Below are positions 32,632 through 49,454 of a stretch of DNA of 64,000 nucleotides, piece by piece. The notes beneath the pieces are model-generated. The model saw only the letters and a program-made list of their open reading frames with translations. It was not told the origin of the DNA and ran no database searches. The stretch's first letter is position 1. Every line of letters begins with the position of its first letter. The stretch covers positions 1,550,001 through 1,614,000 of the forward strand of contig NC_017278.1 in NCBI RefSeq assembly GCF_000236585.1, given 5' to 3'. This DNA comes from Thermus sp. CCB_US3_UF1 (GTDB lineage Bacteria; Deinococcota; Deinococci; Deinococcales; Thermaceae). A program made the translations under genes and the position numbers.

Positions 32632-32655
32632 GGGGCCGGGGAAAATCCCGGCCCC
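32632..32655. terminator. Hairpin between the converging ctpA-like and metG genes
   Basis: Nine-base perfect stem GGGGCCGGG with CCCGGCCCC and a 6-base loop. No long T-run on either side, so it may be a bidirectional terminator or 3'-end protector. Confidence 0.6.
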
Positions 32656-32659
32656 TAGG

Positions 32660-36272
<3,613 letters not shown>

Positions 36273-36278
36273 ACCGCC

Positions 36279-36284
36279 ATTCTA
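36279..36284 (-). promoter_or_regulatory. -10 box of the adenosine-specific kinase gene
   Basis: TAGAAT on the minus strand, 6 bases before ATG 36272; leaderless pattern. Confidence 0.55.
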
Positions 36285-36321
36285 CGTGGCCGGGGCTCCA
36301 GGTAGCCTAGCGGAAAGGGTG

Positions 36322-36327
36322 TAGCAT
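36322..36327 (+). promoter_or_regulatory. -10 box of mqnC
   Basis: TAGCAT ends 7 bases before ATG 36335. An in-frame ATG at 36326 overlaps the box and is therefore unlikely to be the start. Confidence 0.55.
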
Positions 36328-36334
36328 GGGGAAC

Positions 36335-37468
36335 ATGGACGTTCTGGAGAAGGCCGTGAGGGGGGAAAGGCTTTCCGAGGCCGAGGTCCTGCACCTCTTC
36401 TACCTCCCCCTCCCCGAGCTGGCCGCCGCCGCCCACGAGGTGCGGCTGAGGAAAACCGACCCCGAGGTGGTCACCTTCCTCATTGACCGCAACATCAACT
36501 ACACCAACGTCTGCACCGTGGCCTGCGCTTTTTGCGCCTTCTACCGCACCAAGCGGCAGAAGGACGCCTACACCCTGACCTACGAGGAGATCGCCCGCAA
36601 GGTGGAAGAGCTTTACCAGGTGGGGGGAAGGCGGATCCTCATGCAAGGCGGGGTGAACCCCGAGCTTCCCCTGGACTGGTACCTGGACCTCCTCCGCTAC
36701 CTCAAAGGCCGCTTCCCCGACCTGCGCATCGACGCCTTCAGCCCCGAGGAGATCCTGGGCCTGGAGAGGCTCACGGGGCTGAAGGCCGAGGCCATCCTGG
36801 AAAGGCTCAAGGAGGCCGGCCTGGACGGGATGCCGGGCGCGGGGGCGGAGATCCTGGTGGACGAGGTGCGGCAAAAAGCGGCCCCGGCCCGCATCCGCAG
36901 TGCCGACTGGTACCGCATCGTGGACGCGGCCCAGGCCCTAGGGCTTTACACCCTGGCCAGCATGGTCATTGGGTTCGGGGAAGGCCCAAGGGAGCGCACG
37001 GCCCACCTCCTGGGGATCAGGGCCCAGCAGGATCGGGCCCTGGAACGTTACGGCAACGGCTTTGCCGCCTTCGCCCTTTGGACCCTGCAGGTGGAGCACA
37101 CCCGCCTCAAGGGCAAGGCCCCGGGGGCCACGGCCCACGAGTACCTGAAGACCCTGAGCATCGCCCGGCTAGCCCTGGACAACTTTGCCCACTTCCAGGC
37201 CTCCTGGCCCACCCTGGGCTTCAAGGTGGCCCAGGCCGCCCTCTACTACGGGGCGGATGACTTTGGCAGCACCATGCTGGAGGAGAACGTGGTCTCGGCG
37301 GCAGGGGGGCACGGGCGCACCCACGCCACGGTGTGGGAGATCGTGCGGCACATCGTGGACGCGGGCTTCCGCCCGGCGGAGCGGGACCCCCTCTACCGCA
37401 TCCTCCGCTACCCCGATCCGGAAACCATCCTCAAGGCCCCCGAGCCCCTGGAGCTACCCCTAGCCTAG
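36335..37468 (+). CDS. mqnC: Cyclic dehypoxanthine futalosine synthase
   Basis: 377 residues. Radical-SAM enzyme of the futalosine menaquinone pathway, with the cluster motif NYTNVCTVACAFCAFYR and then AYTLTYEEI and QGGVNPELPLDWY. These point to MqnC rather than its relative MqnE. It cyclises dehypoxanthine futalosine. The other mqn genes are not nearby. Start set by the TAGCAT box. Confidence 0.92.
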   Translation: MDVLEKAVRGERLSEAEVLHLFYLPLPELAAAAHEVRLRKTDPEVVTFLIDRNINYTNVCTVACAFCAFYRTKRQKDAYTLTYEEIARKVEELYQVGGRRILMQGGVNPELPLDWYLDLLRYLKGRFPDLRIDAFSPEEILGLERLTGLKAEAILERLKEAGLDGMPGAGAEILVDEVRQKAAPARIRSADWYRIVDAAQALGLYTLASMVIGFGEGPRERTAHLLGIRAQQDRALERYGNGFAAFALWTLQVEHTRLKGKAPGATAHEYLKTLSIARLALDNFAHFQASWPTLGFKVAQAALYYGADDFGSTMLEENVVSAAGGHGRTHATVWEIVRHIVDAGFRPAERDPLYRILRYPDPETILKAPEPLELPLA

Positions 37469-37498
37469 GGCGCGGGGCTTCCCGGGGGGGGCCCAGGC

Positions 37499-39498
<2,000 letters not shown>

Positions 39499-39507
39499 TC
39501 TCCCTAA

Positions 39508-39520
39508 GGCGCCATGCGCC
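39508..39520 (-). other. Small hairpin in the trpBA leader
   Basis: GGCGC and GCGCC separated by three bases, just upstream of the trpB ribosome site. Too small to call an attenuator. Confidence 0.3.
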
Positions 39521-39533
39521 CCAAAGCCTTTCC

Positions 39534-39562
39534 ATCCTAAGGCCTTCCCTCTTCACCCGCAA
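39534..39562 (-). promoter_or_regulatory. Promoter of trpBA
   Basis: On the minus strand TTGCGG (39562-39557), a 17-base spacer, then TAGGAT (39539-39534). Predicted leader is about 30 bases. Confidence 0.5.
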
Positions 39563-39660
39563 AGGCCAGGCCTTCGGTAGCGGCCATGCCTCCGCTTGAA
39601 GGCCCAGGGCGTCCTGACCCGCATACGCCTAGGGTAGAACCCCGGAAGCCCGAAGGCAAG

Positions 39661-39666
39661 TAGACT
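39661..39666 (+). promoter_or_regulatory. -10 box of thyX
   Basis: TAGACT ends 7 bases before ATG 39674; leaderless pattern. Confidence 0.55.
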
Positions 39667-39673
39667 TGGGGGC

Positions 39674-42502
<2,829 letters not shown>

Positions 42503-42514
42503 CTAGGCCGTGGA

Positions 42515-42520
42515 TATAAT
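42515..42520 (+). promoter_or_regulatory. -10 box of the BMP receptor gene
   Basis: Consensus TATAAT; a TTGAGT lies 15 bases upstream. The leader would be about 25 bases and carries GGAGGTG. Confidence 0.6.
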
Positions 42521-42550
42521 ACCCTTGGCGCATAGCCGTTGGAGGTGAAG

Positions 42551-43675
42551 ATGAAACGTATCCTCGCGCTGGTAGCGGTAATGGCCCTGGGCCTCAGCCT
42601 GGCCCAGATCCGGGTGGGTATCGCCTTTGATGCCGGCGGCAAGTTTGACCGCTCCTTCAACCAGTCTGCCTGGGAAGGGGCCCAGAAGGCGGCCAAGGAC
42701 TTCGGCGTCAGGCTCTTTGACTTTGAGCCCGCCGACCCCTCCCAGGTAGGCCAGGGCATCCGCACCTTCGCCGAAGAGGGCTTTGACCTGGTGATCGGGG
42801 TAGGCTTCGCCAACGAGCCCGCCATCACCGCCAACGCCAAGGAGTTCCCCAAGGTGAACTTCGCCGTGATCGACGCCGTGCCCGGGGAGGGGAAGCTTCC
42901 CAACGCCGTGGGCCTGGTCTTCCGCGAGCACGAGGGGAGCTTCCTGGTGGGGTACATCGCGGGCAAGCTGAGCCGCACCGGGGTGGTGGGCTTCATCGGG
43001 GGCATGGACATCCCCCTGATCCACAAGTTTGAGGCCGGCTTCCGCGCCGGGGCGGAGTACGCCTTCAAGGAGGACAAGATCCAGGGCAAGGTCCTGGTGG
43101 GCTACGTGGGCAATACCCCCGCCGCTTGGAACGACCCGGCCAAGGCCAAGGAGATCGCCGCCGCCCAGGTGCGCCAGGGGGCGGACATCATCTACGCCGC
43201 CGCCGGGGGCTCCGGCCTGGGGCTCATCGACTACGTGAAGCAGACCAAGTGCCTCAAGCAAGGGGGCGCCGTCCGCTTCGTGCGCAAGGCCGACCCCTAC
43301 GCCAAGGTGACCAAGTACGCCGACTACACCAAGGCCTGCGGCACCGACGGCACCAAGGCCACCCCCCTCTTCTTCATCGGCGTGGACGCCAACCAGAACT
43401 ACCTGGGCGACACCGACAACAACCCCGCCACCCTGAACCACGGCCTCACCTCCATGCTCAAGCGGGTGGACGTGGCCACCTACGAGGTCATCAAGAGCGT
43501 GGCGCAGAAGACCTTCAAGGGCGGGGTGCGGGAGTTCGGCCTGGTCAACAACGGGGTGGGCTACGCCCTGGACAAGTACAACAAGGCCCTGATCCCCGCA
43601 GCCGTGGTGAGCAAGCTGGAGGTGCTCAAGCGGCAGATCCTTAAGGGCCAGCTCAAGGTGCCCGAGAAGCGCTAA
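42551..43675 (+). CDS. BMP-family ABC transporter substrate-binding protein
   Basis: 374 residues. Signal peptide MKRILALVAVMALGLSLAQ without a lipobox cysteine, so it is probably released into the periplasm instead of lipid-anchored. IRVGIAFDAGGKFDRSFNQSAWEG and VGFIGGMDIPLIHKFEAGF are typical of BMP/PnrA nucleoside-binding proteins. Probable ligand is a purine nucleoside or related base. Followed by a terminator and then the cognate-type ATPase. Confidence 0.88.
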   Translation: MKRILALVAVMALGLSLAQIRVGIAFDAGGKFDRSFNQSAWEGAQKAAKDFGVRLFDFEPADPSQVGQGIRTFAEEGFDLVIGVGFANEPAITANAKEFPKVNFAVIDAVPGEGKLPNAVGLVFREHEGSFLVGYIAGKLSRTGVVGFIGGMDIPLIHKFEAGFRAGAEYAFKEDKIQGKVLVGYVGNTPAAWNDPAKAKEIAAAQVRQGADIIYAAAGGSGLGLIDYVKQTKCLKQGGAVRFVRKADPYAKVTKYADYTKACGTDGTKATPLFFIGVDANQNYLGDTDNNPATLNHGLTSMLKRVDVATYEVIKSVAQKTFKGGVREFGLVNNGVGYALDKYNKALIPAAVVSKLEVLKRQILKGQLKVPEKR

Positions 43676-43689
43676 GGGTAAGCCCGCAA

Positions 43690-43722
43690 GGCCGGGGGAA
43701 GTGGGAAACCCCCGGCCTTTTT
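43690..43722 (+). terminator. Intrinsic terminator after the BMP receptor gene
   Basis: Nine-base stem GGCCGGGGG / CCCCCGGCC with a 10-base loop, followed by five Ts. The T-run abuts the -10 box of the next gene. Confidence 0.8.
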
Positions 43723-43723
43723 G

Positions 43724-43729
43724 TATACT
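43724..43729 (+). promoter_or_regulatory. -10 box of the BMP-type ATPase gene
   Basis: TATACT, 6 bases before GTG 43736, one base after the terminator T-run. Leaderless pattern. Confidence 0.6.
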
Positions 43730-43735
43730 CCGGGC

Positions 43736-45226
43736 GTGGAGAAGGCCCTGGTCCTCAAGGACATCACCAAGCGCTTCCCCCTGGTCCTGGCCAACGACCA
43801 CATCTCCCTGGACCTGGCCTGGGGGGAGGTCCTGGCCCTGGTGGGGGAGAACGGGGCGGGCAAGTCCACCCTCATGAAGATCGTGTACGGCCTCCAACCC
43901 CCCGACCTGGGGGAGATTTGGGTGAACGGGAAGCCCTACCGGCCCAAAAGCCCCCTGGACGCCATCGCCCACGGCATCGGCATGGTCCACCAGCACTTCA
44001 TGCTGGTGGAACCCTTCACGGTGCTGGAAAACCTGGTCCTGGGCCTGGAACCGGGAAGCCCCCTCTTTTTGAACCTGGAGGAAGCCCGGAAGCGGGCCAC
44101 GGCCCTCATGGAGGAGCTGGGCTTCCAGGTCCCCCTGGACGAAAGGATCGAGAACCTGCCCGTGGGCCTACAGCAGCGGGTGGAGATCCTGAAGGCCCTC
44201 TACCGCCAGGCCAGGATCCTGATCCTGGACGAGCCCACCGCCGTCCTCACCCCCCAGGAGGCCGAGGAGCTCTTCCGCTTCCTGAGAGCCTACGTGGCCA
44301 AGGGCAACGCGGCCATCTTCATCAGCCACAAGCTGAAGGAGGTCCTCTCGGTCTCCGACCGGGTCACGGTGATCCGGGATGGGAGGGTGGTGGGCACGGT
44401 GCGCACCGCCGAGACCTCCCTCGAGGCCCTGGCCCGGATGATGGTGGGCCGGGAGGTGGTGTTGCGGGTGCACAAGGGTCCGGCCAGGCCGGGGGAGGTG
44501 GTGCTGGAGGTGGAGGGGTTTGCCGCCCCGCCCCGCCTCAAGGGGGTCAGCTTCCGGGTGCGGGCCGGGGAGATCGTGGGCATCGCCGGCGTGGAGGGAA
44601 ACGGCCAGACGGAGCTGGTGGAGGCCCTGGCCGGCCTCCGTCCCCACCGGGGCGTGGCGCGCTACCTGGGGGAGCCCCTCCCCCCCCTAGCCCGGAAGGT
44701 GCGGGAAAAGGGGATAAGCCACATCCCCGAGGACCGGCACGCCCGGGGCCTGGTCCTGGACTTCTCCGTGCGGGAGAACGCCATCCTCGGGGACCAGCAC
44801 CGCCCTCCTTTCCGGGGCTTCCTGGGCTTTCTGGACCCCAAGGCCACCGAAGCCCACGCCAAGAGCTTGGTGGAGGCCTTTGACGTCCGGCCCCGCTCCA
44901 CGGAGCTCTCCGCGCGGCGCTTCTCCGGGGGAAACCAGCAGAAGATCGTGGTGGGGCGAGAGCTCCTGCGGGGACCCCGGCTCCTCATCGCCGCCCAGCC
45001 CACCCGGGGGGTGGACGTGGGGGCCATTGAGTTCATCCACCAGCGGCTGGTGGAGGCCCGGGACCGGGGACTGGCGGTGCTTTTGGTCTCCGCCGACCTC
45101 TCCGAGGTCTTAAGCCTCGCCGACCGCATCCTGGTCCTGTACGAGGGGCGGATCGTGGGGGAACTGACTCCCGAGGAGGCCACGGAGGAACGCCTGGGCC
45201 TCATGATGGCCGGCATCCCCGCCTAG
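43736..45226 (+). CDS. Double-ATPase ABC protein, BMP/nucleoside or sugar type
   Basis: 496 residues with two ATP-binding halves. First half: Walker [10 protein letters not shown], signature [12 protein letters not shown], Walker [12 protein letters not shown]. Second half: degenerate Walker [10 protein letters not shown], signature [12 protein letters not shown], and [12 protein letters not shown], as usual for this family. It should power uptake of the ligand bound by the upstream receptor. No permease gene follows; the next gene is on the other strand, so the membrane partners must be elsewhere. GTG 43736 chosen because it follows a TATACT box. Confidence 0.9.
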   Translation: MEKALVLKDITKRFPLVLANDHISLDLAWGEVLALVGENGAGKSTLMKIVYGLQPPDLGEIWVNGKPYRPKSPLDAIAHGIGMVHQHFMLVEPFTVLENLVLGLEPGSPLFLNLEEARKRATALMEELGFQVPLDERIENLPVGLQQRVEILKALYRQARILILDEPTAVLTPQEAEELFRFLRAYVAKGNAAIFISHKLKEVLSVSDRVTVIRDGRVVGTVRTAETSLEALARMMVGREVVLRVHKGPARPGEVVLEVEGFAAPPRLKGVSFRVRAGEIVGIAGVEGNGQTELVEALAGLRPHRGVARYLGEPLPPLARKVREKGISHIPEDRHARGLVLDFSVRENAILGDQHRPPFRGFLGFLDPKATEAHAKSLVEAFDVRPRSTELSARRFSGGNQQKIVVGRELLRGPRLLIAAQPTRGVDVGAIEFIHQRLVEARDRGLAVLLVSADLSEVLSLADRILVLYEGRIVGELTPEEATEERLGLMMAGIPA

Positions 45227-46161
45227 GGTTCCCGGAACTCCCCCGCCACCTTGCCCAGGACCAGGACCTCCCCGGTCTTGAGGGCGTAGCGCACCCGCTC
45301 CCCCCGGACGTACCCCTTTTCCTCCCGGCTTTCCACGCCGCCGTAGAGGTAGGCGTACCCCTCCTTCTCCCGCAGGAGGGCCCGCTCCGCCTGGGTGGTC
45401 CGGCCGCCCTGGACGAGCTCCACCCCCCCGAGGAGCCAGAGGCGGTCCTCGTCCAGGAGGTAGCGGAGGCTTCCCGCTTTCCCCGAAAGGGGTTTCTCCC
45501 CCTCCCGGCGCACCTCGAGGGGGCCTTCCAAAAGGGCCTCCCCCGTGTCGTTCAGGTAGCGCAGGCGGCGCCCCTTTACCCAAACCCCCCCCTCGGCCAC
45601 GGCCACCTCCCCGGGAAGGGGCTTCACCTCCAGGCGGCCCTCCGCCTCCAGGTACCGGGCCTCCCCCCCGGAGAGGAAAAGCTCCTCCCTTCCTCCCCGC
45701 TCCACCACCGCCAAGGGCCCCGAGGCCCGCACCGTCTCCCCCAGGCGCACCTCCACCCCCTTGGGGTCAAAGAGGACCAGGCGCAGGTACCGCTCGGCCT
45801 TGGCCTCCCCCGCCCGCCGCAGGCGCATGAGGTAGGGGGCTTCCTCCCGCAGGAGGTCGGGGTTATAGGCGGCCTCCACCCTCTCCCCCGGCTTCAGCCC
45901 CTCCTCCAAGGCGCTCCCCTCGTCCCGGAAAAAGGTACGCCCCCCCACCCGGACCCGGTCCTGGGCCAGGTCTTCCAGGACCCCCACCCAGAGGTCCCCG
46001 TAGTCGGCGTAGAAAAGGCTTTCCTCCTCCCCGCTCACCCAGGCCACCACCCGCTTCTCCTTGCGGGTGAGCTCCACCTCGGGGCGGAAGGTTTCCTGCC
46101 CCAAGGCCCAAAGGACGAGAAGAAGGGCAAGCCCTAGGGCCAGGCGAGCAGGAAAAGCCAT
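45223..46161 (-). CDS. LptA/OstA-like exported protein, second copy
   Basis: 312 residues. Signal peptide (about 1-21), then repeated short beta strands. The C-terminal third ([43 protein letters not shown]) has the OstA/LptA strand pattern in which hydrophobic residues alternate with charged ones. LptA forms a periplasmic bridge for lipopolysaccharide. Thermus is generally described as lacking LPS, so the cargo is unknown. Third gene after the LptC-like and first LptA-like genes. Confidence 0.65.
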   Translation of the reverse strand: MAFPARLALGLALLLVLWALGQETFRPEVELTRKEKRVVAWVSGEEESLFYADYGDLWVGVLEDLAQDRVRVGGRTFFRDEGSALEEGLKPGERVEAAYNPDLLREEAPYLMRLRRAGEAKAERYLRLVLFDPKGVEVRLGETVRASGPLAVVERGGREELFLSGGEARYLEAEGRLEVKPLPGEVAVAEGGVWVKGRRLRYLNDTGEALLEGPLEVRREGEKPLSGKAGSLRYLLDEDRLWLLGGVELVQGGRTTQAERALLREKEGYAYLYGGVESREEKGYVRGERVRYALKTGEVLVLGKVAGEFREP

Positions 46162-46172
46162 GAGCCCCAGCC

Positions 46173-47030
46173 TCAGCGTTCGCCCAGTTTCCGGAACTCC
46201 TCCACCGGGAGGCGGAAGGCCCGGCCGTAGACCCGCACCTGGTGGCGGTTCACGTTGTGGAGGAGGGTGCTTCCGGAAAGCCTAAACCCCTCCTTTTTGT
46301 TCTCGCTCACCGCCGGCCTGCCCAAGACGATGGCCTCCCCGGTGGTGTCGTCGTAGTAGAGGCTCTCCCCCACCGTGACCAGGTCCCCGTCCACCAGGCG
46401 CACCCCACCGGTGGCGATGAGGCGTTTGGGGCCGGTGAGGCTCCGCACCTCCTTGGCCCGGATGACCAGGTCCCCGTCCCGGCGCTTGCGGGTGAGGACC
46501 ACCTCCTTGGGGTCGGTAAAGACGGCGAGGCCCTTCTCCTCCTCGTAGTAGACGAAGCCTGCCCGTCCCTCCTGGTTGCCGCTTTTCAGGAGGGCGTTCT
46601 CACTGGTGGAGGTGTCGGTGTCCACCTGGAAGGCCATGCGGCTGGCCTCCACCTCCACCGGATCCTCTCCTGGCCGGGGCTCCTGGCGCATGCGGGCTGG
46701 CCCCAAAAGCTCCCCTTCCCCGGTCCTCTCCCGGTAGACCAGGGCCGGCCCCTGGGCCTCCACCCGGCCCCTTCGGACCGCCACCCCGCCCTCAAAGCGG
46801 GCCTCCCGCTCCCCTTCCGCCTCCTGCATGGTCTTGCCCTTGGGGGCGGTGAGGGTGGCCCTGGGGGCGCGGATCTCCAGGTCCTTGACCCGGCCCCGCA
46901 CCTCCCCCTCAAAGGTCCAGGGGCCGTAGCGCAGGTCCCCGGAAAGCCTCCCCCCTTCCACCTGGATCACCCGCACCCCCGAAGCCGCCAAGGCCAAACC
47001 GATAAGGGAAAGCCAAACCGCTCGTCTCAC
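46173..47030 (-). CDS. LptA/OstA-like exported protein, first copy
   Basis: 285 residues. N-terminal signal or anchor (VRRAVWLSLIGLALAASG), then OstA-like beta strands throughout, for example VIRAKEVRSLTGPKRLIATGG and VTVGESLYYDDTTGEAIVLG, close to LptA. GTG 47030 chosen: GGAGGG lies upstream and it shares GTGA with the preceding stop. Probably forms a periplasmic beta-jellyroll filament with its neighbours. Confidence 0.7.
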   Translation of the reverse strand: MRRAVWLSLIGLALAASGVRVIQVEGGRLSGDLRYGPWTFEGEVRGRVKDLEIRAPRATLTAPKGKTMQEAEGEREARFEGGVAVRRGRVEAQGPALVYRERTGEGELLGPARMRQEPRPGEDPVEVEASRMAFQVDTDTSTSENALLKSGNQEGRAGFVYYEEEKGLAVFTDPKEVVLTRKRRDGDLVIRAKEVRSLTGPKRLIATGGVRLVDGDLVTVGESLYYDDTTGEAIVLGRPAVSENKKEGFRLSGSTLLHNVNRHQVRVYGRAFRLPVEEFRKLGER

Positions 47031-47584
47031 GAACTCCCTCCTTCCACGGTACAAGGGCCAAAGGTTCCCCCAGCGGGGAACTCAAACCGGGGGGCTTGGG
47101 CCTCGAGGCGCTCCAGGGCGAAGTCGGAGCGGAAGGCCTGGGCCTCCCCGCGGAGGTTTGGGGCTTCAATGCGCACCCAAGGGGCGAAGAAGCCCTCCTT
47201 CTGGCGGATGAGGACCTCCCCCAGGCCGGGGGCGGAAAGTTCTAGGCGGTAACACCCCTTGAGGATCTCCGCCCGGGCATAGGGGGCCCGCAGGTTGTCC
47301 CCGGGCTCCACCGCCACCTCCGGGGCGAAAAGGCGCAGGTCCAGCCGGCCCTCCACCCACCGCTCCCCCAAAAGCCCCCCGCGGATGCGGAACATCCCCC
47401 CTTCCTCCACCATCTCCCGGGCCACGAAGCGCCACTCTACCCCCTCTTCCTCGGGGAAAAGGAGGAACTCCACCCCCATAAGGCGCACCGCCTCCGGTCT
47501 CAAAGAGGCCTCAGAACCCCGGTGCAAGAGGCTCAGGAAAGCAAGTCCTAAGACCAAGAAGAGGAGGAAGAGGAACCGCACCAC
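47027..47584 (-). CDS. LptC-like membrane-anchored protein
   Basis: 185 residues. One N-terminal membrane helix (about 2-20) and a beta-rich outside domain with the size and layout of LptC, the anchor that links the inner-membrane Lpt transporter to LptA. Sequence match to LptC is weak; the assignment rests on architecture and on the two LptA-like genes directly downstream. GTG start, 6 bases after TAAGGT. Confidence 0.55.
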   Translation of the reverse strand: MVRFLFLLFLVLGLAFLSLLHRGSEASLRPEAVRLMGVEFLLFPEEEGVEWRFVAREMVEEGGMFRIRGGLLGERWVEGRLDLRLFAPEVAVEPGDNLRAPYARAEILKGCYRLELSAPGLGEVLIRQKEGFFAPWVRIEAPNLRGEAQAFRSDFALERLEAQAPRFEFPAGGTFGPCTVEGGSS

Positions 47585-47590
47585 GCTTCC

Positions 47591-47596
47591 ACCTTA
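47591..47596 (-). promoter_or_regulatory. -10 box of the Lpt-like operon
   Basis: TAAGGT on the minus strand, 6 bases before GTG 47584; leaderless pattern. Confidence 0.5.
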
Positions 47597-47629
47597 TCCA
47601 GGAGGCCTTGAGAAAGATGACAAGAGCCG

Positions 47630-48652
47630 CTACCCCAGCACATCCCGCGGGTTGCCCCGCACCCGGAGGTTCACCCAGGTCTTGCGCAGGCGCAGGAGGG
47701 TCTTGAGGGGCCGGTAGAGGGGGCTGAGGGGCAGGGTGTAGACAGGAAAACGCACCCGCCTCCCGCCAAAGCCTTCCTTGAAGCGCCAGATACCCTCGGC
47801 GTGGCTCCCTTCCGGGGTGCGGGGCACGCCCCAGAGATCGTAGGTGTGGTAGCCCCGGCTTATGCCATGGCGGATGGCGGCCAGGTGCATGCCCATGGGG
47901 GCCTTGGCCTCGGGGTGGGCGCGGCTACTTCCCCCATAGAGGTAGTCCACCTTGCCGGCAAAGGCCACAAAAAGCCCTGCCGCCAAGGCCTCCCCCTCCT
48001 TGCGGGCCAGGGCGATGAAGGCCTCCCCTAGGGGCTGGTTCATCTCCCGAAGCACGGCCCGGTAGTAGTCCTCAGCGTGCTGCAGGAGCTTAGCCCGGCG
48101 GTTGGTTTCCGCAAACAAGCGGAAAAACTCCGGGAAAGCCCCCTCCCCCTCCACGGAAAGCTGGGTGCGCTTGAGGGCCAGGCGGGCGTTCCTCCGGTGC
48201 ATTTCCTTCATGCCCCTAAGGAGGGCCTCCTCCCCCTGGGTAAGGTCCAGCCACAGGGAAAATCCGGGCTGGATGGGTTCCTCGGGCAAAAGACCGGGAA
48301 AGCCAGGGACTTCCTCCTCCGCCCCCAAACCCACCTCCGGCTCCAGGACCAGATGCGCGGCCCTTACCCCTCGGGCCAGGGCCCGGGCCACGGCGGGCAG
48401 GTCCTCTAAACGCCCCAGGGCTGGTCCCCTGGGGGCATAGGCCAGGCGCAACCCTCCCGGCAAAGGGCGCAGGAGGACCTGGGCCGCCCCGAGGGGGACC
48501 TCCCCCTGGTACACGGCCAGGCGCTTAGGGGTCCAGCCGGAAAGGCGCTTCACCTCCCCCCAGCCCCAGGACTGCAAGGCGCTGGTAATGGGAAAGGAGG
48601 CCACCAAACGGTTCCAGGCCTCGGGGTCGGGGATCTCTACAAGCTCAGGCAC
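47630..48652 (-). CDS. FemAB/FemX-like aminoacyl transferase
   Basis: 340 residues with the double-GNAT layout of FemABX enzymes (MHRRNARLALKRT, FFRLFAETNRRAKLL, YLYGGSSRAHPEAKAP, YDLWGVPRTPEGSHAEGIWRFKEGFG). These add amino acids from aminoacyl-tRNA to peptidoglycan precursors. Thermus peptidoglycan has a Gly-Gly bridge, so this is a good candidate for one of the glycine additions. GTG start, 3 bases after the response regulator stop. Confidence 0.85.
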   Translation of the reverse strand: MPELVEIPDPEAWNRLVASFPITSALQSWGWGEVKRLSGWTPKRLAVYQGEVPLGAAQVLLRPLPGGLRLAYAPRGPALGRLEDLPAVARALARGVRAAHLVLEPEVGLGAEEEVPGFPGLLPEEPIQPGFSLWLDLTQGEEALLRGMKEMHRRNARLALKRTQLSVEGEGAFPEFFRLFAETNRRAKLLQHAEDYYRAVLREMNQPLGEAFIALARKEGEALAAGLFVAFAGKVDYLYGGSSRAHPEAKAPMGMHLAAIRHGISRGYHTYDLWGVPRTPEGSHAEGIWRFKEGFGGRRVRFPVYTLPLSPLYRPLKTLLRLRKTWVNLRVRGNPRDVLG

Positions 48653-48655
48653 CCC

Positions 48656-49396
48656 CTAAGCGTACAGGGCCTGGGCCAGCTCTTCCAGAAGTTCCCCTTC
48701 CTCCAAGGGCAGGCGCATCTCCCGCAGGTAGGCCTGGAGAAGGGAGGCAAAACGGGGGTCCTGGACCTTGGCCGCCCGCTCCTTCAGGGGAACAAGGGGC
48801 CAGCCGTAGGCCAGGTGGCCCAACAGGTCAAAGAGGTCGTAGTCCCCGGGAAGGATGCGCCGCAAAAGGGCCTCGGTCCACCCCTTGGCCACCAGGTTCC
48901 CCAGGAGGGCCCGGCGGCTTCCCGTCTTGAGCCAAAGGGCGCGGAAGCGGGCCTCCTCCGGCAGGGCCTGGCGCAGGCGGGCCCCCACCTCCTCCAAGGA
49001 GGCCACCCGCTCCCCCGTGGGCAGCAGATACCCCTCCCGGGCCAAAAGGCCCTCTACCGCCTCCTTGAGGCGCCGCCCGGTAATGGGCTTCTCCAGGAAA
49101 AGATCCGCCCCCAGGGCGCGGCTTGGCCCCTCCAGCTCCCGGCCACCCCCGGTGAACATGATCACCGGAACCTTGGACAGACGGCGCACCGCCCGGATGC
49201 GCCCAAGAAGGGTCAGGCCGTCCATATCGGGCATCATGATGTCCAAGAGGATCAGGTCCGGGGTTTCCTGCCGCAGGTACTCCAAGGCGGCCTTGGCCGA
49301 GTCCGCCAGCACCACCTCGTGGCCCGAACCCGAGAGGACCACCTCCAAGAGGTGGCGGATGCGGGGGTCATCGTCCACCACGAGCAACCGCGCCAC
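48656..49396 (-). CDS. Response regulator with an unrecognised C-terminal domain
   Basis: 246 residues. Receiver domain at 1-120 with LLVVDDDPRIR, the phospho-accepting Asp in LILLDIMMPDMDG, and a lysine in FLEKPI. The C-terminal ~125 residues (RALLGNLVAKGWTEALLRRILPGDYDLFDLL) are helical and not a DNA-binding, GGDEF or HD domain I recognise. Start moved to GTG 49396, since the upstream ATG at 49405 lies within a TAGCAT box. No histidine kinase is adjacent. Confidence 0.82.
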   Translation of the reverse strand: MARLLVVDDDPRIRHLLEVVLSGSGHEVVLADSAKAALEYLRQETPDLILLDIMMPDMDGLTLLGRIRAVRRLSKVPVIMFTGGGRELEGPSRALGADLFLEKPITGRRLKEAVEGLLAREGYLLPTGERVASLEEVGARLRQALPEEARFRALWLKTGSRRALLGNLVAKGWTEALLRRILPGDYDLFDLLGHLAYGWPLVPLKERAAKVQDPRFASLLQAYLREMRLPLEEGELLEELAQALYA

Positions 49397-49403
49397 GAAG
49401 GCC

Positions 49404-49409
49404 ATGCTA
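49404..49409 (-). promoter_or_regulatory. -10 box of the response regulator gene
   Basis: TAGCAT on the minus strand, 7 bases before GTG 49396; diverges from the pheA promoter about 33 bases away. Confidence 0.5.
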
Positions 49410-49441
49410 CGCCAGCGGGTTTTTCCTGTCTATCGGCGGTG

Positions 49442-49447
49442 TACCAT
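49442..49447 (+). promoter_or_regulatory. -10 box of pheA
   Basis: TACCAT ends 7 bases before ATG 49455; an ATG at 49446 overlaps it. Leaderless pattern. Confidence 0.5.
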
Positions 49448-49454
49448 GAAGGGC

